A stretch of 64,000 nt of DNA from JAOUEA01 sp963790335 (GCA_963790335.1 CAWBOB010000008.1:372001-436000); one strand, 5' to 3'. Shown: positions 46,675 to 56,133, counted from the stretch's first letter. Made by a program: numbers and translations. Notes: a model not told the origin generated them from the letters alone.

Positions 46675-47970
46675 ATGGGCGACACGATCGAGGACCGCAT
46701 CGCACGGGAGGCCGACGAGCTCGAACGACGGTGGCAGTCCGATCCGCGGTGGCGGGGTGTCGAGCGGGCCTACTCGGCCGAGGACGTGCTGCGGCTCAGG
46801 GGGTCCATCCAGGTCGAGCACACCGTGGCGCGGCTCGGCGCCGAGCGACTGTGGGAACTCGTCAACGACACGGAGTACGTCAACGCCCTCGGCGCCCTCA
46901 CGGGAGGCCAGGCCGTCGAGATGGTCAAGGCCGGACTGCAGGCGATCTATCTGAGCGGGTGGCAGGTCGCCGCCGACGCCAACCTCGCCGGGCACACCTA
47001 CCCCGACCAGTCGCTCTACCCGTCCAACTCCGTGCCCGCGATCGTGCAGCGCATCAACAACGCGATGCTGCGCGCGGACCAGATCGCATGGAGCGAGGGC
47101 AACGAGACCCGCTCGATCGCCCCGATCCTCGCCGACGCCGAGGCCGGGTTCGGCGGCGCCCTCAATGCCTTCGAGCTCATGCGCGCGATGATCGATGCCG
47201 GTGCTGCCGGTGTGCACTTCGAGGACCAGCTCGCGTCGGAGAAGAAGTGCGGACACCTCGGCGGCAAGGTGCTGGTGCCGACCGACCAGTTCGTCCGCAC
47301 CCTCACCGCGGCACGGCTCGCCGCCGACGTCGCCGGCGTGCCGACCCTCGTGGTGGCGCGCACCGACGCGCTCGCAGCCACGCTGCTCACGAGCGACATC
47401 GACGAACGCGACCGCCGATTCGTGAGCGGCGATCGCACCCACGAGGGCTTCTACCGGGTGACGAACGGCATGGACGCTGCGATCGCGCGCGCCCAGGCCT
47501 ATGCGCCCTACGCCGACATGATCTGGTGCGAGACCTCGACACCCGATCTCGACGAGGCTCGCACGTTCGCCGAGGGCGTGCACGCCATGTACCCGGAGAA
47601 GCTGCTCGCCTACAACTGCAGCCCCTCGTTCCATTGGAAGCAGCACCTCGACGACGACACGATCGCTCGGTTCCAGAAGGAGCTGGGCGCCATGGGGTAC
47701 CGCTTCCAATTCATCACGCTCGCCGGATTCCACGCGCTCAACGCCAGCATGTTCGAGCTGGCGCGCGGATACGCGGGTGAGGGCATGTCCGCGTACGTGC
47801 GATTGCAGGAGCGCGAGTTCGACATGGAAGCCGAGGGCTACACGGCAACCCGGCACCAGGCCGAGGTGGGCACCGGCTACTTCGACCGCGTCTCGACCGT
47901 CATCAGTGGGGGAAGCTCGTCGACCCTGGCCCTCGAGGGGTCCACCGAGGAAGCGCAGTTCCGAGACTGA
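46675..47970 (+). CDS. aceA: Isocitrate lyase
   Basis: 431 residues, intact. Splits isocitrate into glyoxylate and succinate. The catalytic loop SEKKCGHLGGKVLVPT holds the active-site Cys; LSGWQVAADANLAGHTYPDQ, ILADAEAGFGG, HFEDQLASEKKCGH, WCETSTPDL and YNCSPSFHW are the standard segments. ATG 46675 has AGGGGAG upstream. Malate synthase is not adjacent. A 170-base leader with a short ORF and a hairpin precedes it. Confidence 0.97.
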   Translation: MGDTIEDRIAREADELERRWQSDPRWRGVERAYSAEDVLRLRGSIQVEHTVARLGAERLWELVNDTEYVNALGALTGGQAVEMVKAGLQAIYLSGWQVAADANLAGHTYPDQSLYPSNSVPAIVQRINNAMLRADQIAWSEGNETRSIAPILADAEAGFGGALNAFELMRAMIDAGAAGVHFEDQLASEKKCGHLGGKVLVPTDQFVRTLTAARLAADVAGVPTLVVARTDALAATLLTSDIDERDRRFVSGDRTHEGFYRVTNGMDAAIARAQAYAPYADMIWCETSTPDLDEARTFAEGVHAMYPEKLLAYNCSPSFHWKQHLDDDTIARFQKELGAMGYRFQFITLAGFHALNASMFELARGYAGEGMSAYVRLQEREFDMEAEGYTATRHQAEVGTGYFDRVSTVISGGSSSTLALEGSTEEAQFRD

Positions 47971-48088
47971 GGCACGCTGCAACCGGTCACCGGCACGGTG
48001 TCGCCGTCGGTACGCCGGCGAACCGTGGCGCCCGCTCGAGCACGTATGGTTGCCCCGGCAACGGCGGATCTCGATCAGGCGGCTGGCC

Positions 48089-50147
48089 ATGGACGCACGA
48101 CCATCGAACGGACCGACGAGCGTTCCTCGGCTCGGCTCACGCCTCTGGCGCCCGCCGCGCAACCGCGATCTGATCCTCGGCATCCTGTTCGCGCTCGTGT
48201 TGCCGTGGCTGGCGAGCAGGCTCTCGACGGAGGTATCGCGTCTTCGAGAGCTTCCCTGGCCTCACCTTCCTCGCGGCGACGGTCACGGCTACGTTGATGG
48301 GTCGGCTCAGCGCCAGCGTGGTGGCGACGGTCGCTTCGGCGGTCTTCTTGTCCTCCAGCGGCCTGCTGCCCGAGGGAGCGACCGACCACCCGCTCCTGAG
48401 CTTGCTCGCCCTCAGCTTCTTCGTCGCGGTCTCGGCGGCGGTCGCCTACGCGCTGGCGCTGAAGGACGCAGCGAGCGAACGGGCTGCGCTCGCCGCGTCC
48501 CGGATCGAAACCCTGGCTCGAGAGCTGGAGCTCGAGCGGAACACGCTCCATCAGGTGTTCCAGCAGATGCCGGGAGGAGTCATCGTCGCCGGTGCCGACG
48601 GCACGCTCATGCTGACGAACCAGCGGGCGAGCGAGATCTTCGACGTCAGCATCCCAGAGGGCCACCGCCTCGAGGAGTACCGCGACATGCCGGAGATCGC
48701 GCTGCGCGCCGTCCACCCCGACGGAACACCGTACCCCCCAGAGGAGCTTCCGCTCGTTCGCGCGCTCCGGGGCGAGGTCGTGCTGGGCGAGGTCATGGTG
48801 ATCGAACGAGACGACGGATCGACCGTCACGGTGGAGGTCGACGCTTCGCCGATCGGTCGAACGAACGCCGCCATCGAGGGCGCGGTGGCGACGTTCCACG
48901 ATGTCACCGAGCGGCGCGCGATGCAGGCAGATCTCGCACGAGCGAGCCAACGACTGAGACAGATCCAGACGATCACCGATGCGACCCTCGCCGGACTCGG
49001 GGTGGACGACCTGGTGGGTCTGCTGCTGCCCAAGATCCGCGACGCGCTCGGCACCGACTCCGCGACGCTCCTCCTGGTCGACCGGACGGGCTCCTTGTTG
49101 ATCGAGCACTCCACGGTCGGCGCCGAGACCGACGGGGAGGAGGTGCCGATCCCGATCGGACGTGGCATCGCCGGCAAGATCGCGAGCACGGTGGCGCCGA
49201 TCGTGGCCGAGGATCTCTCGACCTACGAGGTCGAGCGGCCGTGGCTCACTCGGGAGATGCATTCGTTGATGGGCGTCCCGCTCATCTATCGCGGAAAGGT
49301 CAGGGGGGTCATCCACGTCGCGACCCGCACACCTCGGCAGTTCACCCCCGACGACATCCACGTGGCGGAGCTCGCGGCGAACCGCATCGCCGCCGCGCTC
49401 GAGCGGGGTGCGCTGTACGACAGCCAGGCCTCGATGGCCCTCGAGCTGCAGCGCAGCCTGCTGCCGTCGACCCTTCCGACGATCGACGGTGTCGAGCTCG
49501 CCGCGCTCTATCGGCCGTACTCGCCCGAACACGAGGTGGGAGGCGACTTCTACGACATCTTCCCCCACGGCGAAGGAACCTGGGGCGTCGTGGTGGGTGA
49601 CGTGTCGGGCAAGGGACCGAGGGCCGCAGCGATCATGGGGCTCGCCGCCCACACCGTGCGCGCGATCGCTCGGTACGAGTCGAAGCCGAGCGCGGTCCTC
49701 ACCGCGCTGAACGAGGTGCTGCTGCGCGAGGAACGAGTCAACGAGGAGCAGTTCTGCACCGCGTGCGACATGCGGCTGAAGACCGATCACGACCGCCTGC
49801 GGATCACCCTCTGCTCGGCCGGCCACCCGCTCCCGATGGTGGTGCGGGCCGACGGGTCGGTCGCGCAGGTCGGCGAACCCGGCACGTTGCTCGGAAGCTT
49901 CCACGATCCGGAGCTGCACGACGTTGCGCTCGACCTCGGTCCGGGTGATGCGGTGGTGGCGTTCACCGACGGATTGGTCGAGCGCCGAGAGACGGGCCTT
50001 TCCGACGGACAGCGCGATCTCGCCGAGCTGCTGTCGTCATGCGGTGGGTTCACCGCCGACGGGATCGTCACGCTCATCGAGCGCTCGCTCATCGATGATG
50101 CCGAGATCGAGGATGACGTCGCCGTCTTCGTGATCAGGAAGACCTGA
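48089..50147 (+). CDS. rsbU: RsbU-like PAS-GAF-PP2C phosphatase (frameshifted near N-terminus)
   Basis: About 685 residues. Three to four N-terminal TM segments (LILGILFALVLPWLASRL ... LLALSFFVAVSAAVAYAL), a coiled coil, a PAS domain (FQQMPGGVIVAGADGTLML), a GAF domain (DALGTDSATLLLVDRTG ... HSLMGVPLIYRGKVRGV) and a SpoIIE/PP2C domain (EHEVGGDFYDIF, VVVGDVSGKGPRAA, FTDGLVERR, EDDVAVFVI). It probably dephosphorylates an RsbV-type STAS protein, as RsbU does, on an input sensed by PAS/GAF. One shift near 48240 (span 3n+1). Tail-to-tail overlap of 14 bases with the LLM gene. Confidence 0.88.
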
Positions 50148-51094
50148 GCGCGGGCAGCAGCTCCTTCTGCGCGAAGGTGGCGAAGCCCTCCTGATCGGTG
50201 CCGATCTGGTGGAACCAGATCCCGTCGTAGCCGGCCTCCACGTAGCGCCGGACCATCTCGATGTAGGGGTCCGGCTCGGGGCCGGTCACGACGGATCCCC
50301 GGAGATCGTCGAGGCGCACGAGCTCGGCCGCCTGTTCGAAGTGCTCGGGAAGCGCGAGCTCCGTGCTCAACGCCCCGGGGAGGGCCGCGTTGGGCCAGCG
50401 TTCGAGCGCGGTGCGAAGCCCCTGTTCCGGGTCCTCGCTCCAGCACACGGTGATCTCCGCGTAGGCATGGGCGTCGGCGCCGGCACCCTGGCGGAAGGTG
50501 GACACGACGGCATCGTCGGGAGCCGTGCCGATGAGCCCGTCGCCGATCTCGCCGGCGAGCTGGGCAGCCTGCTCGCCACCCGCGGCCACGAACACGGGGA
50601 TGGGTTCGTCGGGCAGGGAGTAGAGCTTGGCGGCCTCGACCGTGAAGTGGTCGCCGCGGTGGGTCACGATTTCGCCCGCCCACAGGGTCCGCATCAGACC
50701 GACCGCTTCACGCAGCATCTCGCGACGCTGGCCCGGTCGGGGCCAGCGGGCACCGGTGACGTGCTCGTTCAGCCATTCTCCGGTGCCGACACCGAAGAAG
50801 AACCTGCCCCGAAGCATCGATGCCGCGGTCGCGGCGGCGTGGGCCACGTTCACGGGGTGCATGCGGATCGTGGGGCACGTCACCGCGGTGCCCACCTCGA
50901 TCTCGGTCGGTGACGGCCGCGACCCCGCCCAACACCGACCAGACGAACGGGCTCTCGCCCTGCGCCGACACCCAGGGGTGGAGATGATCCGAGATCGCCG
51001 CGAAGTCGAATCCGGCCTCCTCGGCGCGGACCGCGTCGCGAACGAGATCGGTGGCCGACCGTTCCTCCGAGCAGAGCTTCGTGCCGATCCTCAT
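50134..51094 (-). CDS. F420-dependent LLM-class oxidoreductase (frameshifted)
   Basis: About 319 residues. MRIGTKLCSEERSATDLV starts the TIM barrel at ATG 51094. After a one-base change near 50905 (span 3n+1) come TVTCPT-like IRMHPVNVAHAAATAASM, FFFGVGTGEWLNEHVTG, VFVAAGGEQAAQLAGEIGDG and YDGIWFHQIGTDQEGFATF. This resembles the F420-dependent glucose-6-phosphate dehydrogenase-like branch of the luciferase-like family. The substrate is not evident. Confidence 0.87.
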
Positions 51095-51449
51095 CTGCAC
51101 CCCTCGCCTCAGCGCGGCCGAGCGCCCGGATCCGACCTGGCGCACCGCCTCGATCTCGTCGGTGATCCCCTCCGTCAGGTCGACGACGAGGTCGAGCTCC
51201 AGCTCATCGGTGCCCTCACTCGGCTCCGGCCCCACGTCCGCGTCGACGCCTGTGCTCGAACGGATCGACGTACCCCGCCATACCTGTCCCTCCCGGTGTT
51301 CGATGGTGCCGTCCGCATACCCCGGGGCCCACGCGCCCACACCACAGCCGGCGGTTTGGAGCGTCGGTCCCGCGGGAAGCATCGGCACGACATCGATCGG
51401 AGGGATCCATGACGACGCACTCTGTCCATGGTGCGAAAGGCGCTCGGCT
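51095..51449. other. Gap between LLM gene and small membrane protein
   Basis: 355 bases. It holds a SigF-type promoter (51354-51379) reading rightward. On the minus strand the LLM frame stays open to 51625 and includes an acidic stretch (GTDELELDLVVDLTEGITDE, ending near 51150). It could be an N-terminal extension or a separate short protein, but there is no supporting start site. Nothing else is recognised. Confidence 0.4.
51354..51379 (+). promoter_or_regulatory. SigB/SigF-type promoter (GTTT-N16-GGGAAG)
   Basis: GTTT 51354-51357, GGGAAG 51374-51379, spacer 16; 71 bases upstream of the small membrane protein at 51450. The -10 deviates from GGGTAT at two positions, so it is weaker than the others. 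Confidence 0.45.
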
Positions 51450-51758
51450 ATGAGCGATCCGGCAAGCGCTCGCGTCGGCAAGCGGCTCGGCAGCCGCCTC
51501 GCGGTCGCACTGGTGGTCGGTCCGCTCGCAGGCCTCGCGGTCGGCGGCGTGATCGCGGCGCTCGTGTTCGGTACCTGGGGCAGGGGCGCGTTCATGACGC
51601 TCATCGGCGGAGCGGTCGCCGGCACGCTGCTGGCGTTGCTGTGGGGCGGCTACTCGAGCCTCGAGTCACCGGACCCGGGCCGGGAACCGTCGGACACGCA
51701 GCGACCGGTCGCCGATCGCCCGGAGCTCACGCGGGAGGAGCGTGATGACGCCATCTGA
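51450..51758 (+). CDS. Small two-TM membrane protein
   Basis: 102 residues. Two hydrophobic spans (LAVALVVGPLAGLAVGGVIAA and FMTLIGGAVAGTLLALLWGG) are rich in small residues, followed by a charged tail (REPSDTQRPVADRPELTREER). No family recognised. The next small gene starts inside its last codons, so both belong to one unit behind a SigF-type promoter. Confidence 0.65.
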   Translation: MSDPASARVGKRLGSRLAVALVVGPLAGLAVGGVIAALVFGTWGRGAFMTLIGGAVAGTLLALLWGGYSSLESPDPGREPSDTQRPVADRPELTREERDDAI

Positions 51759-51999
51759 GCCGGACGGCGCCCCCGGTGGGGACGCCACATGCCCGGTCTG
51801 CGGCATCGGGTCGCTCGCCGATATCGCCTACGACGTGGAGCCCACGAGCGACGAGCCGTCGCAGGGCTCGGAGAGCCGCCAGGTGACGGTCTACTCGTGC
51901 GGCCACCGCGTCGGCGGGCCGCGTCTGGACTCCGCCGATGAGGACCGGCTCGACGTGGAGCGCCGGACCTCCGAGGAGACCGTCGACCCGGCTGACTGA
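51745..51999 (+). CDS. Small Cys-containing (possible zinc-knuckle) protein
   Basis: 84 residues from ATG 51745 (GTG 51742 in frame just before). ATCPVCGIGSLADIAYDVE has a CxxC pair and VTVYSCGHRVGGPRL adds Cys-x-His, so it could bind one zinc ion. Very acidic overall. Overlaps the preceding gene by 14 bases and has GGGAGGAGCG before the start. Function unknown. Confidence 0.65.
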   Translation: MTPSEPDGAPGGDATCPVCGIGSLADIAYDVEPTSDEPSQGSESRQVTVYSCGHRVGGPRLDSADEDRLDVERRTSEETVDPAD

Positions 52000-52042
52000 G
52001 CCGTCGCCAAGGAACCTCCAGGCCGCGACCGCGCCGGATGCA

Positions 52043-53092
52043 TCAGCGGCGCTCTGACCCAGCGAGCAGGTCGAGCACTGCGTCCTCCACGAGCTCGAGA
52101 GCCTTCTCCGGGTCGCCGGTCGGGATCGCCGCGAGCGCGGGAGCGAGCGTGCGGCCGGCGATGAACCGCTCGAACACCCGAGGATCGATGTACGAGGCCC
52201 GGCAGACCGCCGGGGTGTTGCCGAGATGGTCGGCGACGGTTCGCACGGTGGCAGCGATGAGCCGCTTCTTGGATGTGGCGTCATGGGCCTCGGCGCCGGA
52301 GATGTCGACGGCGGCGAGCACGGTGGCGTGCCAGGTGCGGAAGTCCTTCGCCGAGTGCTCCTCCCCGAGCAGCGACTTCAGGTAGGCGTTGACGTCACCG
52401 GACTTCAGATCACGCCAGCGCCCCTCGTCGTCGCGGAAGGCGAGGAGCTCGATGCCTCCGGTGCGCCGGCGCTTCAACCGCTCCAGCAGTGGCGCGAGCA
52501 GCTCGTCCTCCACCTCGTGGACCCGGCGGACCCCTCCCTTGGCCGCGTAGTCGAAAACGAGCTTGGAGCCTTCGATCTGCACGTGGCTCTTGCGGATCGT
52601 GGCGAGCCCGAACGAGCCGTTCTGGTCGGCGTAGGCCTCCGAGCCGATGCGGAAGGTGCCGCGGTCCAACAGTCGTACCGCCGCCGCCATCACGCGCTCC
52701 TTCGGCATGCCGTCTCGCGCCAGGTCGCCATGTACGACCTCTCGCATCGCCGGAAGCGACCGAGCGAACGCCGTGATGCGCTCGAACTTGCGCGCATCCT
52801 GACGGCGTCGCCAGGCTTCGTGATAGATCGGCTGGCGTCGGCCGGCCGCGTCGGTGCCGGTCGCCTGCAGGTGCCCGTCGGGATCGGGGCAGATCCACAC
52901 GTCGGTCCAGGCCGGCGGCACAGCGAGGGCCCGGATGCGAGCAAGGACCTGAGGATCCCGCACCGCCCGGCCCCGAGCGTCCTCATACGAGAAGCCCCGG
53001 CCGCGGCGGCGGCGGGTGATGCCCGGCGAGGCGGGGTCGACCTTCCGAAGGCGTGGCACGCAAGCGATATGCCCCGGAGCACCCCACCGCAA
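52043..53092 (-). CDS. DNA topoisomerase IB (poxvirus/eukaryote-like)
   Basis: 349 residues, intact. Relaxes supercoils through a 3'-phosphotyrosyl intermediate. PPAWTDVWICPDPDGHLQATG and ATIRKSHVQIEG belong to the N-terminal and catalytic domains. Catalytic residues are Arg/Lys in YAAKGG, KDFRTWHATVLAA (Arg-x-x-His) and Tyr in VCRASYIDPRV near residue 307. Type IB enzymes are common in Actinobacteria as an accessory topoisomerase. Single gene, divergent from the CBS gene. Confidence 0.94.
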   Translation of the reverse strand: MRWGAPGHIACVPRLRKVDPASPGITRRRRGRGFSYEDARGRAVRDPQVLARIRALAVPPAWTDVWICPDPDGHLQATGTDAAGRRQPIYHEAWRRRQDARKFERITAFARSLPAMREVVHGDLARDGMPKERVMAAAVRLLDRGTFRIGSEAYADQNGSFGLATIRKSHVQIEGSKLVFDYAAKGGVRRVHEVEDELLAPLLERLKRRRTGGIELLAFRDDEGRWRDLKSGDVNAYLKSLLGEEHSAKDFRTWHATVLAAVDISGAEAHDATSKKRLIAATVRTVADHLGNTPAVCRASYIDPRVFERFIAGRTLAPALAAIPTGDPEKALELVEDAVLDLLAGSERR

Positions 53093-53128
53093 ACGACGCG
53101 AGGCGCGACGCGAGGCGCATGGTGCCAG

Positions 53129-53155
53129 GTTTGGTCATCGGCCCATGACGGGTAG
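53129..53155 (+). promoter_or_regulatory. SigB/SigF-type promoter (GTTT-N17-GGGTAG)
   Basis: GTTT 53129-53132 and GGGTAG 53150-53155, spacer 17, in the gap between divergent topoisomerase and CBS genes; the CBS ATG is 49 bases downstream. Confidence 0.6.
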
Positions 53156-53203
53156 GCCGGTCCCGACGGGCGCCAGACCCGTACGAGGAGGACAGCGACC
53201 GCG

Positions 53204-53707
53204 ATGGCCACGCTCGTTCGGCACATCATGACCGAGGAACCGAAGACCCTGTCGGCGTCGATGTCGGTGGCTGATGCGGCCGCGATGATGGCGAGCTACG
53301 ACGTCGGCTCGATCCCCGTGCTCGACGACGACGGGTCGCTCGTCGGGATCGTCACCGATCGCGACATCGTCATCAGGGTGGTGGCCACCAGGAGCGATCC
53401 GGCGGAGGTTCCCCTCGGCGATGTCGCGACCCAGATCACCGTCGAGGTGACACCCGACACCGAGATCGCCGACGCGAACCAGATGATGGCCGAGCACAAG
53501 ATCCGCCGGTTGCCGGTCACCAAGCACGGCGCGCTGGTCGGCATCGTGTCGCTCGGGGACATCGCCCTGGCCCTCGCGTCCAAGCGCACCGTCGGCGAGA
53601 CCCTCGAGGATGTCTCGACGTCGGAGAGCACGACGTCACGCAACGAGGGGCCCGACCGAGGAACGCCCGACCGCGTCGCGGAGCACCGCGAGCGCAGCCG
53701 CGCCTGA
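53204..53707 (+). CDS. Paired CBS-domain protein
   Basis: 167 residues. Two CBS motifs (VRHIMTEEPKTLSASMSVAD ... GIVTDRDIVIRVVA, and VEVTPDTEIADANQMMAEHK ... GIVSLGDIALALAS) form one Bateman module, which in relatives binds adenosyl ligands. A disordered Ser/Arg-rich tail follows. It resembles the hypoxic-response/stress CBS proteins of Actinobacteria. ATG behind GAGGAGGAC; a SigF-type promoter precedes it and sigF itself is 700 bases away. Confidence 0.88.
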   Translation: MATLVRHIMTEEPKTLSASMSVADAAAMMASYDVGSIPVLDDDGSLVGIVTDRDIVIRVVATRSDPAEVPLGDVATQITVEVTPDTEIADANQMMAEHKIRRLPVTKHGALVGIVSLGDIALALASKRTVGETLEDVSTSESTTSRNEGPDRGTPDRVAEHRERSRA

Positions 53708-53723
53708 TCAGAGGAGGTTCACG

Positions 53724-53888
53724 ATGACCATGCACGACGATGAGGGACACACGCACCGCCCGGTCACGCCCGAGGAGCCCGGCAGCGGCCTCGTCGGCTA
53801 CGCAGCCATCAAGTACGCGGCCATCGTCATCATCGTGCTGGCCATCCTGGGATTCTTGGCCTTCTACGTGCTGCCGCGCATCGGCTGA
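53724..53888 (+). CDS. 54-residue single-TM protein
   Basis: ATG 53724 with GAGGAGG upstream. A His/Asp-rich N-terminus (MHDDEGHTHRPVTPEEPG) precedes one long span (YAAIVIIVLAILGFLAFYVL). It follows the CBS gene by 16 bases, so both are probably under the SigF-type promoter. It ends before a bidirectional hairpin. No family recognised. Confidence 0.65.
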   Translation: MTMHDDEGHTHRPVTPEEPGSGLVGYAAIKYAAIVIIVLAILGFLAFYVLPRIG

Positions 53889-53894
53889 GGGCGC

Positions 53895-53919
53895 TCGGCC
53901 GGCCGTAAAGGCCGGTCGG
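53895..53919. terminator. Hairpin between convergent small gene and sigF
   Basis: CCGGCC-GTAAA-GGCCGG, extended by four more pairs (two G-T) to a 10-bp stem. It sits in the 43-base gap between converging genes and could stop transcription from both sides. Confidence 0.65.
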
Positions 53920-53931
53920 CGCGAGACCGAG

Positions 53932-54696
53932 TCACGAGTCCATCGCGACAGCCCGCAGACGCTCCAGCGTCTGGGTCAGGATGCGCGAGACGTGCATCTG
54001 GCTGACCCCCACGTCGTCGGCGATCTCGGTCTGCGTGAGGCCCCGGAAGAACCGCAGGTAGAGCACGCGCCGGTCCCGCGGCGAGAGTTCCGCCACCGCC
54101 GGGGCGATCGATGACCACTCATCGAGCAGCTCGATCGACGGGTCATCGCTGCCCAGCGCGTCGACGGGTGCGGCCGAGCCCTCGCCCGATGGGGCATCGA
54201 GCGAGGTCGTGGAGTACGACTGCACCGCGTCCATCGCCTCGGCGATCTCATCGGTGCCCACGCCCAAGTGCTCCGCGAGCTCGGGGATGGTGGGCGAGCG
54301 CCCCAGGGTCTGCGTCAGCTCAGGCATCGTGCGATTGATGCGAACCGCCAGCTCCTGCAGCCGTCGAGGCACGCGCAGCGCCCACCCCTTGTCGCGGAAG
54401 TGCCGCTTCAGCTCTCCGACGATCGTGGCGGCGGCGTAGGTGGAGAACTGCACCTCCCTGCCCGGGTCGAACCGGTCGATGGCATTCAGCAACCCGATGC
54501 TCGCGACCTGGGTGAGATCCTCCACGGCTTCGCCTCGGCCCGCGAAGCGGCGGGCGAGGTACTCGGAGAACGGCATGAACAGCGCGACGAGCTCGTCCCG
54601 GGCACCGGCGTCGGGAAGGCGGGCGAACAACGCTTCGACCTCGGCGTCGTCGGGCCGGTTGCGCGAACCCGAGCCCGGAGCCTCCGACTGACTCAC
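53932..54696 (-). CDS. sigF: SigB/SigF/SigG-subfamily RNA polymerase sigma factor
   Basis: 254 residues. Region 2 (FSEYLARRF ... GEAVEDLTQVASIGLLNAID ... REVQFSTYAAATIVGELKRH), region 3 (RVPRRLQELAVRINRTMPEL ... SPTIPELAEHLGV) and region 4 with HTH LTQTEIADDVGVSQMHVSRI are complete. This subfamily is controlled by partner switching with RsbW/RsbV and reads GTTT/GGGTAT promoters. Its GTG overlaps the rsbW stop (GTGA). No SigF-type promoter is seen before rsbW, so self-activation is not evident. Confidence 0.93.
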   Translation of the reverse strand: MSQSEAPGSGSRNRPDDAEVEALFARLPDAGARDELVALFMPFSEYLARRFAGRGEAVEDLTQVASIGLLNAIDRFDPGREVQFSTYAAATIVGELKRHFRDKGWALRVPRRLQELAVRINRTMPELTQTLGRSPTIPELAEHLGVGTDEIAEAMDAVQSYSTTSLDAPSGEGSAAPVDALGSDDPSIELLDEWSSIAPAVAELSPRDRRVLYLRFFRGLTQTEIADDVGVSQMHVSRILTQTLERLRAVAMDS

Positions 54697-55079
54697 GCCG
54701 GAACGGTCCGCAGGAGCAGCTCGACGGCCGCGTCACCGTCGACGTCGGTCACCTCGGCCTCATCGGCGAGTCCCTCGATGACCCGCCAGGCAAGGCTGTC
54801 GGATCCGGTGAGATCGGATGCCGCGCCTGAGCCTTCCACCCAGATCGTCAGGCGCAGGTCGGCCTGACTGGGCACGAGGTCGACCCGGAGCCTCGACCCG
54901 TCGGCGCCGTGCGTGAGCAGCATGGCCGACGCCTCGGCGGCGGCGATACGCAGGTCGTCGACGGCGTCGTAGGGCAGGGCCAGCTTCGATGCGACACCGG
55001 CCACCATCGTGCGCACCAGGGCGATCGACTCCGGGTCGGCCGGAAGACTGAGGCTTACCGTCTCGCGGGTTCCGTTCAC
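54693..55079 (-). CDS. rsbW: RsbW-type anti-sigma factor / serine kinase
   Basis: 128 residues from GTG 55079 (GGAAGGGAAG upstream); longer starts exist but lack a ribosome-binding site. ESIALVRTMVAGVASKLAL and the N-box DDLRIAAAEASAMLLTHGA mark the GHKL fold. LTGSDSLAWRVIEGLADEAE is the degenerate C-terminal region. Upstream partner of sigF in one transcript: it should bind SigF and phosphorylate the RsbV protein encoded divergently. Confidence 0.88.
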   Translation of the reverse strand: MNGTRETVSLSLPADPESIALVRTMVAGVASKLALPYDAVDDLRIAAAEASAMLLTHGADGSRLRVDLVPSQADLRLTIWVEGSGAASDLTGSDSLAWRVIEGLADEAEVTDVDGDAAVELLLRTVPA

Positions 55080-55216
55080 GGCTTCCCTTCCTATACTGGC
55101 CCACTGGTCGGTCAGACGAGCATCGGCGTTTCGCGCCGAGGTCACCATATCGTCGCGGCTTCGCCGCCGCCGCGGACACCGGTCGAGCAGGGCCGGCACG
55201 AGGAGAGGGTCGTTCC

Positions 55217-55549
55217 GTGGAACCTACGTTCGACACCAGCACCGTGGGTACGTGGACCGTGATCCGCGTGCGAGGCGAACTCGACCTCTCGACGTCGGAA
55301 GCACTCAAGGGCGCGCTCGACGGGAGTTTCGCGGCGGATATCCCCAGGATCGCCGTCGATCTCACCGACGTCTCCTTCATGGACTCGAGCACGCTCGGCG
55401 TGTTGATCTCGTACCTGAAGCGGGCCAGGGAACGTGACGGCGACGTGCGCCTGGTAGGGGTGCAGGGCTCCCCCGCCAAGGTGATCGCCCTCACCGGGCT
55501 CGACCAGGCGTTCGCCATCGACGCCTCGCCCGGCGACCTCCCCGAGTAG
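55217..55549 (+). CDS. rsbV: STAS-domain anti-anti-sigma factor (RsbV-like)
   Basis: 110 residues, a single STAS domain. TVIRVRGELDLSTSEALKGA, IAVDLTDVSFMDSSTLGVL and VRLVGVQGSPAKVIALTGLD are standard; the phosphorylatable serine is Ser57 or Ser58 in DSSTLG. GTG 55217 has GAGGAGAGGG upstream. Divergent from rsbW-sigF across 137 bases. Unphosphorylated RsbV should titrate RsbW and free SigF. Confidence 0.9.
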   Translation: MEPTFDTSTVGTWTVIRVRGELDLSTSEALKGALDGSFAADIPRIAVDLTDVSFMDSSTLGVLISYLKRARERDGDVRLVGVQGSPAKVIALTGLDQAFAIDASPGDLPE

Positions 55550-55563
55550 CCGAACCGGTCAAC

Positions 55564-55589
55564 GTTTCGGTCGCAGCTACCCGGGGTAT
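55564..55589 (+). promoter_or_regulatory. SigB/SigF-type promoter (GTTT-N16-GGGTAT)
   Basis: GTTT 55564-55567 and a perfect GGGTAT 55584-55589 with a 16-base spacer, 45 bases upstream of the small Cys-rich gene. The best match of the seven. Confidence 0.65.
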
Positions 55590-55633
55590 CGCGTGCGTGT
55601 CGCTTCCCCCCGACGCGGTACGCAGGAGGCCGG

Positions 55634-55855
55634 ATGAGCATGTCGACCGAGGATCGCAACCTCCGCGGGCGTATGGCGCCCGGTGATACCCGTCAGAACG
55701 CCGTCTACGACCAGGGACGCGTCTGTCAGGACCCGTCGTGCGCGACGGTGCTCTCGATCTACAACGCCAGCGGATGGTGCTGGCAGCACGAGCAGCCACA
55801 CACCTACGTGCTGCAGGCTCCCCGCAAACGGCGTCGCGACGCGCGGGTCGCATAG
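55634..55855 (+). CDS. Small Cys/His protein (possible zinc site)
   Basis: 73 residues from ATG 55634 (CAGGAGGCC upstream). VCQDPSCATVLSIYNASGWC then WQHE gives Cys-x4-Cys ... Cys-x2-His, a plausible zinc knuckle, followed by a basic tail (APRKRRRDARVA). The pattern recurs in small actinobacterial proteins of unknown function. A perfect SigF-type promoter precedes it, directly after rsbV. Confidence 0.7.
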   Translation: MSMSTEDRNLRGRMAPGDTRQNAVYDQGRVCQDPSCATVLSIYNASGWCWQHEQPHTYVLQAPRKRRRDARVA

Positions 55856-55865
55856 GGGCCAGACC

Positions 55866-56133
55866 ATGCAGGCCCACGAAACCTCACCGGCGATCCGCGC
55901 CGCGCGCGGACTCGAGCGATGTGCCGGGAGTGCGGCGGCCCCCCCTGCCGCATGCGCCGAGCCGGGTCCGGGGGCATGATCCCGTGCCCCCCACCCGGCC
56001 GCCGGCGCCTTCTCCCATGCCGGACCCGTCCCCGGCGCCCGTGCCCGAGCCCGGCCCGACACCGGCTCCCGACCCTGCGCCCGTGCCGGCTCCCGTGCCT
56101 CCGCCCGCTACCACGCCGACGGCTCGCGCCTGA
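55866..56133 (+). CDS. Possible proline-rich small protein (frameshifted, doubtful)
   Basis: The ATG at 55866 gives MQAHETSPAIRAARGLERC. A different frame from about 55985 to the TGA at 56131-56133 encodes a strongly Pro/Ala/Asp-rich repeat (PSPAPVPEPGPTPAPDP). The two could be one gene with indels near 55925 and 55980, cotranscribed with the preceding Cys-rich gene. The repeat could equally be a base-composition effect. Confidence 0.35.

Noticed and set aside
48075..49919. 614-codon minus-strand ORF opposite the RsbU-like gene
   Set aside because: Antisense shadow; the sense strand has PAS, GAF and PP2C motifs.
51409..51453. 14-codon ORF overlapping the start of the membrane protein at 51450
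   Set aside because: No ribosome-binding site and no supporting features; likely chance.
55080..55216. SigF-type self-activating promoter before rsbW-sigF
   Set aside because: Neither strand of the gap contains a GTTT/GGGWA pair with suitable spacing.
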